Origin: Legionella sp.
GTDB lineage: Bacteria; Pseudomonadota; Gammaproteobacteria; Legionellales; Legionellaceae
Direction of reading: 5' to 3'
DNA length: 5,980 bases
Assembly (NCBI GenBank): GCA_003507515.1
Contig: DNVL01000030.1
Span: 313-6,292 of the forward strand
Shown: positions 1 through 5,980 of the stretch, in pieces
How positions within the stretch are numbered: the first letter of the stretch is position 1
Layout: every line of letters starts with the position of its first letter
Made by a program: the position numbers and the translations under genes
Notes under the pieces: model-generated
What the model was told of the DNA's origin: nothing
The model's input: only the letters and a program-made list of their open reading frames with translations
Databases searched by the model: none

Positions 1-627
1 AGGCATCTAATTGAAAAAAAATACCCTAACCATGGTGTAATCGGTGAGGAGTGGGGCGTCATTCATTCGAATAGCCCTTTTAAATGGATTATAGATCCTA
101 TTGATGGAACAGTGTCTTTTGCCAGAGGGATCCCTCTTTACGGGGTTCTAATCGCCCTGACTTATGAGGATGAGCCACTTTTGGGCGTGGTTAACTTACC
201 AGCCCTTAATGAAATGATTGCAGCTGGAAAGGGTTTGGGTTGTACTCTGAATGGAAGACGGTGTTTTGTGAGTCAACAAAAAGAATTATCAAAATCCACG
301 CTTTTTACAGATCTTACCTATTGCGAAAACAGCAAGCAATCTTACCCTAAAGCTTATACACTGGGTGACAAAGTCGATTCGCATCGAAATTGGGGGAATT
401 GTTTTGGTTACACCTCTATTGCTACCGGAAGAGCTGAAGTGGCTGTTTCTATGGAGATGAAACCTTGGGATAATGGTCCCATGATTTCAATTCTGGAAGA
501 GGCTGGTGGAGTCTTTACTTCCTGGACTAATGAGCGCACTCTTTTTGCTGAAAATGTCGTTGCATCCAATGGTTTTCTGCACGAGGAAGCATTATCTTAT
601 CTGCAATCAATAGACAATGAAGTGTAA
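1..627 (+). CDS. Inositol monophosphatase family protein, histidinol-phosphatase-like (5' truncated)
   Basis: The reading frame is open from base 1 to a double stop (TAA TAA), giving 208 visible residues; roughly the first 50-60 of a 255-265-residue family member lie off the left edge. A GTG at 112 is internal, because the metal-binding motifs lie before it. Family motifs seen: GEE (residues 15-17), WIIDPIDGT (29-37, the Mg2+-binding DPIDGT motif), and WDNGP followed by EEAGG (156-170, second metal and substrate motif). The family consists of Mg2+-dependent phosphatases acting on small phosphate esters. The pattern SFARGIP, the ATGRAEV stretch and the EEAGG form resemble the monofunctional HisN-type histidinol-phosphatases more than SuhB, so a role in histidine synthesis is possible but not shown. 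The usual WDxAA is WDNGP here. The gene is convergent with the operon to its right. Confidence is high for the family and low for the substrate. Confidence 0.88.
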   Translation, partial: RHLIEKKYPNHGVIGEEWGVIHSNSPFKWIIDPIDGTVSFARGIPLYGVLIALTYEDEPLLGVVNLPALNEMIAAGKGLGCTLNGRRCFVSQQKELSKSTLFTDLTYCENSKQSYPKAYTLGDKVDSHRNWGNCFGYTSIATGRAEVAVSMEMKPWDNGPMISILEEAGGVFTSWTNERTLFAENVVASNGFLHEEALSYLQSIDNEV

Positions 628-665
628 TAATACCAGCGGCTTTGCGTGTTTTTTGTGCTATACTT

Positions 666-683
666 GCAACTGGTAGTGGATTT
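666..683 (+). repeat. Candidate left terminal inverted repeat
   Basis: The sequence GCAACTGGTAGTGGATTT matches the reverse complement of 1718-1735 at 17 of 18 positions; the first 14 are identical. It lies 39 bases after the phosphatase stop codon. CTT precedes it, mirrored by CTT after the right copy. Such a match facing inward around a transposase gene is the usual form of IS ends. Confidence 0.6.
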
Positions 684-850
684 CTGACTTAAAGCATCTG
701 GAAAAAATAGAAAAATGAATGTGCTAGAGAAGAATAAAGTCCGCGAGGGTAGTTACCATAAAAATTGACCTTAATTTGAAAGTGCGTTTTTAGGCGAAAT
801 GAGTTCTGACGTTAGTCCGCCAAAACATCAATGAATGGCCCCAACTATAA
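684..850. other. Non-coding stretch inside the candidate IS, no gene seen
   Basis: This AT-rich segment lies between the left inverted repeat and the transposase stop codon. I see no open frame of useful size, no tRNA-like fold and no clear terminator hairpin. It may be the 3' non-coding part of the IS or older DNA trapped between two sets of repeats. A short gapped inverted repeat starts at 826. Confidence 0.4.
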
Positions 851-1621
851 CTAGCCTTGACAGAAATTCCGCAGGTTAATCATCGTGTAAGCAAGTGTTT
901 TAAAGGCATAATGCAATTTACTCAAACGATCAAATCGTATCAGCAAGTGACGGAACTTGTCTTCCCAAGCGAATACACGTTCAATGGTATGGAAACGCTC
1001 TGCAAAACTGTCAGGATTGAATAGCGGCTTTCGACCGCGTTTTGTTTTTTTTCTACCACGTGGATTCACATTAATATTGGGTACCATTCCCCGATTGAAT
1101 ATCGATTTTTGATTTGCTCTACAATCGTATACACCATCCAGACTAACAATCGTTCCCTTTAAATCAATGCCTATGGCGCGGGCGATCTCCGCCACCAAGG
1201 GCAGTGCTTCTCGAAATAATGGTGATTCATTCCGATTGCCAGGAGCTGTAACAAACGGAGAAATTACATTGCAATTTCTGTCGCAGATGATAGAGCAACA
1301 ATCTTGTCACCCTTCATGTGTTTGTGCCCACTATAACCAATGTTATCACCACCTTTTTTAGCCGATGTTGTCGTTCCATCACCATGGATTACGCTGGTAT
1401 TCAGTCAATTATTTTGGTGAAGTTTAAGGACAGAACCAACAAAAATAGCATCCATGCAACCGTCCGATTCCCATCGTCGAAAAACACTGTAAATGCGTGT
1501 GTAGTGGATCTCGGGACGTCCTGATTCATTTACCAACAGTCAGGTGAGGTAAGACAAAGTCCTCGAACTGAGCGACTGTCAATTCAGTCGGGATCCCTTG
1601 CCGTCGTTGACGTTTAGCCAT
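851..1621 (-). pseudogene. IS5-family DDE transposase, frameshifted pseudogene
   Basis: Read leftwards from ATG at 1621, which has GGGGTGATGAA directly upstream as a ribosome site. Frame one gives an N-terminus starting MAKRQRRQGIPTELTVAQFE and stops at TGA 1528. The homologous frame resumes at 1530 with NESGRPEIHYTRIYSVFRRW, hits an in-frame TGA at 1407, then reads VIHGDGTTTSAKKGGDNIGY. A further shift at about 1290-1296, best explained by a 5-base insertion, leads into the last frame, which runs CDRNCNVISPFVTAPGNRNE to the TAG at 851-853. The catalytic triad can be recovered across frames: Asp in IHGDGTT (codon at 1380), Asp in SLDGVYD (1138) and Glu in TIERVFAWEDKF (982). These blocks are typical of IS5-family (formerly IS4-type, DUF4096/DDE_Tnp_1) transposases. 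Total coding length is about 256 codons where I expect about 300; the shortfall lies near 1530, so an internal deletion there is likely. No functional protein is expected. Confidence 0.9.
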
Positions 1622-1717
1622 TTCATCACCCCAAAGAATATAATGCTAGGCTATTCCATTGAAGTGCGCTGAAATCCATATGTACAGCGGGCTATAGACA
1701 AATTCGTAGGGTTAATT

Positions 1718-1735
1718 AAACCCACTACCAGTTGC
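1718..1735 (-). repeat. Candidate right terminal inverted repeat
   Basis: The reverse complement reads GCAACTGGTAGTGGGTTT, matching 666-683 except at one position. It lies about 97 bases upstream of the transposase ATG and is followed outside by CTT. Its inner edge overlaps a near-palindrome at 1709-1723 (GGGTT and AACCC arms around AATTA), which could be part of a transposase binding site; that is inference. Confidence 0.6.
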
Positions 1736-1800
1736 CTTTATCTTATTGACCTGTTCAGATGACCCTCTCCATCACCATCCGCGACCACCGACTTTTCAGC

Positions 1801-2289
1801 CTAACCGTAAAACACACGTAACGCCTGTCGAAACCGCTCCGCTCGAATAGAAAGCCCCAGCGTTTGGTATTGCAACACTTGCTGTTGCACCGCTAATTGA
1901 AAAGATTCCGAGTCCGTGCTTTCACCATTTAAATTATCAACGCTGAAGTGAAAGCGAAAACCCGCGGCTTCAGACAATATCCACTCCATCGCTTGTGGCT
2001 TGACTTCAACCTGTTGAAATTGGGCTTGTTGCACAGCCGTTCGCCCATCGGGCACGTACCAATAACCATAATCAATGCATCGACGTCGCGCCTCTCCTGC
2101 AATAAGCCAATGGGCGCACTCATGCAGAGCGCTACTAAAATAGCCATGCGCAAAGACCACCCGATGATAAGGCGTTTGTTCATCAGCGGGAAGATAAATT
2201 GGCTCATCATCACCCCGAATCAATTGGGTGTTTTCGCTGGACGCAAAACAGGCATTAAAAAGCCTGATTAAATCATCTGGATTATGCAT
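1801..2289 (-). CDS. epmC: Elongation factor P hydroxylase (EpmC/YfcM family)
   Basis: The protein has 162 residues against about 180 in E. coli YfcM, which it resembles along its length. EpmC hydroxylates the lysine of EF-P after EpmA and EpmB have added beta-lysine, the last step of a modification that helps ribosomes pass polyproline stretches; it acts in the cytoplasm. Seen here: GDDEPIYLPAD (26-36), VVFAHGYFSSALHECAHW (44-61) with the metal-binding HExxH-type motif at 56-60, GYWYVPDGR (75-83) and EVKPQA (95-100) with a conserved acidic residue. The C-terminus stops at RVFYG, shorter than in E. coli. The ATG at 2289 is only 5 bases after the thyA stop, no good ribosome site is visible, and no earlier in-frame start fits, so translation is probably coupled to thyA. 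It is the last gene of the operon; no hairpin terminator is visible between its stop and the inverted repeat at 1718-1735. Confidence 0.92.
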   Translation of the reverse strand: MHNPDDLIRLFNACFASSENTQLIRGDDEPIYLPADEQTPYHRVVFAHGYFSSALHECAHWLIAGEARRRCIDYGYWYVPDGRTAVQQAQFQQVEVKPQAMEWILSEAAGFRFHFSVDNLNGESTDSESFQLAVQQQVLQYQTLGLSIRAERFRQALRVFYG

Positions 2290-2294
2290 GCCGC

Positions 2295-3089
2295 TTAAAT
2301 CGCAATGGGTGCTTTGATCGGAGGATGCGATTCATATGGGGTGAATTCAAAATCTTCAAATTGATAGTCAAATAAGGATGCGGGCTTGTGTTTGATTATC
2401 AATTGAGGTTGTGGCAGAGGAGCTCGCTGTATTTGTGTGCGGGCTTGCTCCAAATGATTCATGTATAAATGGCAGTCCCCTCCCGTCCAAATGAATTCCC
2501 CCACGTCCAAATCACATTGTTGTGCCACCATGTGGGTCAGCAAGGCGTAAGATGCGATGTTAAACGGCACGCCTAGAAAAACGTCTGCGGAACGTTGATA
2601 CATTTGGCAGGACAGGCGGTTGTTGGCGATGTAAAATTGAAAAAAGGCATGGCAGGGCGACAAGGCCATTTTATCCAGCTCGCCTACATTCCATGCGCTC
2701 ACGATTAACCGGCGCGAATCGGGGTTGGTTTTGATTTGATCGATAATACCTGCTAGCTGATCAATATTGCGACCATCAGCGGTAGGCCAACTTCTCCATT
2801 GTCGGCCATAGACAGGGCCTAAGTCACCCGTTTCATCCGCCCACTCATCCCATATAGACACGCCATGCTTCTGCAGGTAGGCAATGTTGGTGTCGCCTTG
2901 CAGGAACCACAACAATTCATGGATGATACTGCGCACGTGTAATTTTTTGGTGGTGACGAGCGGGAAGGCTTCATTTAAGTTAAACCGCATTTGATAGGCA
3001 AATGTCGAGAGCACGCCCGTGCCCGTTCGATCGTCTTTTTCGATGCCGTGCGCTAAAATATGCTCAATGAGTTGTAGGTATGTTTGCAT
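2295..3089 (-). CDS. thyA: Thymidylate synthase ThyA
   Basis: This 264-residue protein has exactly the length of E. coli ThyA and aligns to it without gaps. It methylates dUMP to dTMP using 5,10-methylenetetrahydrofolate, supplying the cell's thymidylate for DNA synthesis. All key residues keep E. coli numbering: R21 (DRTGTG), the R126-R127 pair in DSRR, nucleophile C146 in SPCHAFFQ, R166, D169, N177 in PFNIASY, and H207/Y209 in GGDCHLY. The C-terminus IKAPIAI also matches. The start at 3089 lies inside the end of lgt, overlapping it by 26 bases in another frame, with only a modest purine-rich stretch (GGACGAGACGAA) ahead of it. Coupling to lgt translation is likely. It appears intact and functional. 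Confidence 0.98.
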   Translation of the reverse strand: MQTYLQLIEHILAHGIEKDDRTGTGVLSTFAYQMRFNLNEAFPLVTTKKLHVRSIIHELLWFLQGDTNIAYLQKHGVSIWDEWADETGDLGPVYGRQWRSWPTADGRNIDQLAGIIDQIKTNPDSRRLIVSAWNVGELDKMALSPCHAFFQFYIANNRLSCQMYQRSADVFLGVPFNIASYALLTHMVAQQCDLDVGEFIWTGGDCHLYMNHLEQARTQIQRAPLPQPQLIIKHKPASLFDYQFEDFEFTPYESHPPIKAPIAI

Positions 3090-3858
3090 TTCGTCTCGTC
3101 CACCATAAAGATAATCCGACCAGCAACATCGGAATGGAGAGCAATTGTCCCATTGTTAGCCAGTTAAAAGCAAGATACCCCAGCTGTGAATCTGGTTCCC
3201 GGAAACATTCGATGATGAAGCGACAGACCGCATAGGCCATTAAAAAAATACCCGTTACACAACCGGCCGGTCGCGGGCGCGCGGCATACCACCAAACGCA
3301 AATGAAGAGCACAACTCCCTCTAAGCCCAATTCATAGAGTTGTGAGGGGTGGCGAGGCAGTGCATCCACCCGCGGGAACACCATGCCCCAAGGCGCATCG
3401 GTGACACGGCCCCAGAGCTCGCCATTGATAAAGTTACCCGCACGTCCCGCCAGAAGCCCTAATGGTACCAAGGGGACTGCAAAGTCAGCCACTTGCCAGA
3501 ACGGTTTTTTAAATTTTCGCGCAAACAAGATCCCCGCGATGAAAACGCCCAACAGCCCACCATGGAATGACATGCCGCCCTCCCATATTTTTAGCGCAAC
3601 CCAAGGCTGCGCTAAAAACTCGGCCGTCTTGTAAAAGATCATGTAGCCTAATCGGCCACCGATGATGACACCAAGGGCTGCAAAAAAAATCAAGTCGCTG
3701 ATTTGCTCAGCCGTCCAATCCAATCGATAATGTTTTACGCGCCAGTGGGCCAAAAGCCATGCGCTAATAAAAGCGAACAAATACATGAGCCCATACCAAT
3801 GCACGTGTAAGGGACCGATAGACAAGGCCACTGGGTTAATCTCTGGAAAAACCAACAT
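3064..3858 (-). CDS. lgt: Prolipoprotein diacylglyceryl transferase Lgt
   Basis: This 264-residue, multi-pass inner-membrane enzyme transfers diacylglycerol from phosphatidylglycerol to the lipobox cysteine of prelipoproteins, the first step of lipoprotein maturation before LspA and Lnt. Seen motifs: HWYGLMY (20-26), GGMSFHGG (94-101, with the conserved His99), the Lgt signature [14 protein letters not shown] (138-151, including R139 and N142), [10 protein letters not shown] (167-176) and [11 protein letters not shown] (213-223). Several hydrophobic stretches, for example 22-36, 57-76, 102-113 and 181-191, fit membrane helices. It is about 27 residues shorter than E. coli Lgt (291), mainly because the loop before LPRHPSQ is shorter; all motifs are present. 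The ATG at 3858 has a strong AGGAGG upstream. It follows ptsP by 36 bases and overlaps thyA. Confidence 0.97.
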   Translation of the reverse strand: MLVFPEINPVALSIGPLHVHWYGLMYLFAFISAWLLAHWRVKHYRLDWTAEQISDLIFFAALGVIIGGRLGYMIFYKTAEFLAQPWVALKIWEGGMSFHGGLLGVFIAGILFARKFKKPFWQVADFAVPLVPLGLLAGRAGNFINGELWGRVTDAPWGMVFPRVDALPRHPSQLYELGLEGVVLFICVWWYAARPRPAGCVTGIFLMAYAVCRFIIECFREPDSQLGYLAFNWLTMGQLLSIPMLLVGLSLWWTRRNANIPTTH

Positions 3859-3865
3859 GATGAAT

Positions 3866-3871
3866 CCTCCT
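3866..3871 (-). promoter_or_regulatory. Shine-Dalgarno site of lgt
   Basis: AGGAGG on the minus strand lies 7 bases before the lgt ATG. It is the strongest ribosome site among the operon genes seen here and fixes the lgt start. By contrast, thyA and epmC have weak sites and lean on the preceding gene. Confidence 0.85.
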
Positions 3872-3894
3872 GGTGTGCATTTAAAGATAAAACT

Positions 3895-5980
3895 TTATGA
3901 TTTTTTCGCCCGGATTAACCCGCCCAAACCTTGTGCCTCCAACACCTTTTGTAGATGGAGTCTGATCTCCGTTGGGTGTTCGAATTCAAGCACATCCGCC
4001 AATATCTTGCGTGCACTCGCCAGCGAAAAGTTACGAATCACCCATTTCACGCGCGGCAAGCTAGTCGAATTCATGCTTAGTGTATCAAACCCCATGGCCA
4101 GCAGTAATATCACCGCCAGTGGATCATTGGCCATTTCCCCACAAATGCTCACCTTGACACCCGCCGCGTGCCCGCCTTCAACCACTTTGATCAGTGTTCG
4201 GATCATGGATGGATGCAAGGAATCATAAAGACCTGCAACCCGCGCATTGTTGCGGTCAACCGCCAACAGGTATTGCGTGAGATCGTTACTGCCCACCGAA
4301 ATAAAATCGACTCGCTTTGCCAATTCACGCGCCTGATACACAGCCGCAGGCACTTCAATCATGACGCCCAACTCCGGTTTAATGATTTGGCATCCTTCTT
4401 CCAGCAATTCGGCATACGCTTGATTTATCAAATAAACCGCTTCATCCACTTCGCTTAAAATGGTAATCATCGGCAGCATGATGCGCAGGTTATTAAGCCC
4501 CTCGTTTGCACGCATCATGGCGCGTACTTGCAGCAAAAACACATCGGGATGATCGAGGGTGACTCGAATGCCACGCCATCCTAAGTAGGGGTTGTCTTCC
4601 TCAACCGGAAAATAGGAGAGCACTTTATCCCCACCAATATCCAACGTACGCATGGTCACCCATCGGGGGGCAAATGCCTTAAGGATCTGGCGGTAAATGA
4701 TGTATTGCTCATCTTCCGAAGGAAACCGGTCCCGGCTCATAAACGGCACTTCCGAACGATAGAGTCCCACCCCTTCAGCACCCACGCTCATGGATAAACC
4801 AGAATCCATCGCCAGTCCGGTATTCACCTGCAGTGAGACACGATGTTTATCCGTGGTTTCTGCCGGCTTATCCCGCAGGCTCACCAAACGCTGGTTCAGC
4901 TCATCCTCTTCTTGCACCAACTGCTTGTATTCAGCCAGCAAGGCTTTGGATGGCGAAATAAACACGTGCCCATAATAACCATCAACAATAATGGCTCGGC
5001 GTGACAGCTGCTCTGTTTTCAAACCCCGCACGCCCATAATGGTGGGCACACCCATTGCACGCGCTAAAATGGCCACGTGAGAATTATGCGAGCCTTTGAC
5101 CGAGATAATACCCGCCAACTGCCCTTCGGGCACCTCGGCAAGGGCCGCTGCGGTTATCTCATCGCCGATTAAAATCGTACGCTTGGGGTAGTCAATTTCT
5201 TCCTGCTGCGTTGACTGCAATTGTGCGAGCACTCGCCGACCGATATCACGAAAATCGCTCGCACGCTCGCGCAAATAATCATCCTTCATGCCTTCAAATT
5301 GCAGTACATGTTTTTTTATAATACAAGAAAGAGCCGCTTGAGCCGTCAGCCGTTCTTGCCGAATTTCATGCACCACTTCAGCGCCCAAACTGTCTTTGTC
5401 CAGAATATGCATATACACATCAAACAACGCATGCTCATTTTCTGCAACACAAGCCTTCATGCGACGGCCTAAGCGATGCATATTGTCGCGTGCGGCCTGC
5501 AATGCATCGTAAAAAATGGCGACCTCGTCTTCAGGGGCATCGACCGTATGGCGAGGAACGGCATCAATATCAGCCAAAGGATAGACCACCACCGCACGCC
5601 CAATCGCAACGCCCGGCACGCTGCCAATGCCTGTCAATGCAATTTGTACCGCGTCTGGCTTAAGCACGCCTGCCGATTTGGGCTGCGTGAGTTGCGCGAG
5701 CTCACCGGTCGCCTCTGCGTGTGCGATAATGCCACCCAATTGCGCCGCAAGCGTAATTAAAAAGGCTTCGCCCTCATCATCAAAACACTGTTTTTCCCCT
5801 TGTTGAACGGTGAGAACCCCATGCAATTTTCGGTGCTGAATAATGGGGACGCCTAAAAACGCATGGAGATGGTCTTCGCCCAACAACGGATTGTGATGCG
5901 CGTCGGGGTGCGCATGCGCGTTGTCGATATTAATCGGCTCTTCGCGGCGGCCCACCAACCCAATTAAACCCCGATCCAAG
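3895..5980 (-). CDS. ptsP: Phosphoenolpyruvate-protein phosphotransferase PtsP (enzyme I-Ntr), 5' truncated
   Basis: The visible 694 residues are the greater part of a roughly 750-residue protein; about 70 N-terminal residues lie off the right edge, and the TTG at 5979 is an internal leucine. PtsP takes phosphate from PEP and passes it to NPr and then EIIA-Ntr, a regulatory relay tied to nitrogen and potassium status. Domains in visible numbering: the end of a GAF sensor domain (1 to about 90, with GLVGRREEPIN and AFLGVPIIQ), a PEP-utiliser N-terminal helical domain (about 115-250), the swivelling phosphohistidine domain with SHNSHVAILAR (298-307, active His301), and a PEP-binding barrel (about 380-655) with GLYRSE (405-410), RTLDIGGDK (444-452), NPYLGWRGIR (463-472), GSNDLTQY (563-570) and the proton-donating Cys613 in SICGEMA. 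The GAF domain separates it from sugar enzyme I, which lacks it. In E. coli rppH precedes ptsP; the same gene may lie just off the right edge. Confidence 0.97.
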   Translation of the reverse strand, partial: LDRGLIGLVGRREEPINIDNAHAHPDAHHNPLLGEDHLHAFLGVPIIQHRKLHGVLTVQQGEKQCFDDEGEAFLITLAAQLGGIIAHAEATGELAQLTQPKSAGVLKPDAVQIALTGIGSVPGVAIGRAVVVYPLADIDAVPRHTVDAPEDEVAIFYDALQAARDNMHRLGRRMKACVAENEHALFDVYMHILDKDSLGAEVVHEIRQERLTAQAALSCIIKKHVLQFEGMKDDYLRERASDFRDIGRRVLAQLQSTQQEEIDYPKRTILIGDEITAAALAEVPEGQLAGIISVKGSHNSHVAILARAMGVPTIMGVRGLKTEQLSRRAIIVDGYYGHVFISPSKALLAEYKQLVQEEDELNQRLVSLRDKPAETTDKHRVSLQVNTGLAMDSGLSMSVGAEGVGLYRSEVPFMSRDRFPSEDEQYIIYRQILKAFAPRWVTMRTLDIGGDKVLSYFPVEEDNPYLGWRGIRVTLDHPDVFLLQVRAMMRANEGLNNLRIMLPMITILSEVDEAVYLINQAYAELLEEGCQIIKPELGVMIEVPAAVYQARELAKRVDFISVGSNDLTQYLLAVDRNNARVAGLYDSLHPSMIRTLIKVVEGGHAAGVKVSICGEMANDPLAVILLLAMGFDTLSMNSTSLPRVKWVIRNFSLASARKILADVLEFEHPTEIRLHLQKVLEAQGLGGLIRAKKS

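Larger units (their letters stand above)
666..1735 (-). mobile_element. Decayed IS5-family insertion sequence (candidate limits)
   Basis: The element consists of the transposase pseudogene (851-1621) plus flanking non-coding DNA. The limits are set by an 18-base inverted repeat matching at 17 positions, with the trinucleotide CTT immediately outside each end (663-665 and 1736-1738), as expected of a 3-base target duplication. Total length would be 1,070 bases, in the general size range of IS5-family elements. A weak point is the 167 bases between the left repeat and the transposase stop (684-850), long for an IS 3' flank and without a recognisable gene. The true element could be shorter, with ends near 826 and 1664, where a second, gapped inverted repeat lies. 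It sits between two convergent genes. Confidence 0.55.

Noticed and set aside
112..114. GTG as the start of the phosphatase
   Set aside because: The same frame is open to base 1 and encodes the essential GEE and DPIDGT motifs upstream of this codon.
630..675. Possible terminator after the phosphatase gene (TACCAG pairing with CTGGTA, and a T run at about 649-654)
   Set aside because: The stem is only 6 base pairs with a 34-base loop and the T run lies within the loop, not after the stem.
1167..1524. Two plus-strand open frames of 64 and 68 codons
   Set aside because: They lie antisense to the transposase pseudogene, have no family resemblance and overlap each other.
1736..1800. Search for an intrinsic terminator downstream of epmC
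   Set aside because: No GC-rich hairpin followed by a T run is visible on the minus strand before the inverted repeat.
1759..1821. A 20-codon plus-strand frame beginning ATGACCCTC
   Set aside because: It is too short, has no ribosome site, and runs into the epmC stop region on the opposite strand.
1929..2271. Open frames on both strands of about 100 codons inside epmC
   Set aside because: They are alternative frames of the clearly recognisable EpmC protein.
3383..5760. Several plus-strand open frames across lgt and ptsP
   Set aside because: All lie antisense to strongly conserved genes and show no recognisable domain or convincing start site.

Overview
No previously undescribed system is evident in this window. 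It holds an ordinary gammaproteobacterial chromosomal block next to a decayed insertion sequence. The gene order ptsP-lgt-thyA on one strand is the order seen in Escherichia coli and relatives. An EpmC-type EF-P hydroxylase and proteins close to the E. coli versions also point to Gammaproteobacteria. The Legionellales (Legionella, Coxiella and relatives) are a plausible home, but this is an impression that cannot be proved from the window.

Layout: (1) Bases 1-627, plus strand, hold the 3' part of an inositol-monophosphatase-family gene, probably of the histidinol-phosphatase-like branch. Its start lies off the left edge. (2) Bases 628-1800 contain no intact gene. They hold an IS5-family transposase pseudogene on the minus strand (851-1621). 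An 18-base inverted repeat (666-683 and 1718-1735, 17 of 18 matching), flanked on both sides by CTT, surrounds it and may mark the ends of the element. (3) Bases 1801-5980, minus strand, hold a tightly packed run read right to left: ptsP (5' end cut by the window), lgt, thyA, epmC. The gaps are 36 bases (ptsP-lgt), a 26-base overlap (lgt-thyA) and 5 bases (thyA-epmC), so one transcript is likely.

The four operon genes do different jobs: the nitrogen-related phosphotransferase relay (PtsP), lipoprotein lipidation (Lgt), dTMP synthesis (ThyA) and elongation factor P modification (EpmC). They look like a conserved housekeeping cluster rather than one pathway. The phosphatase gene and the operon converge on the insertion element, so the element sits where it breaks neither side. 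Hand counts of a few 60-base lines suggest about 42% GC in the phosphatase gene and over 50% in ptsP.
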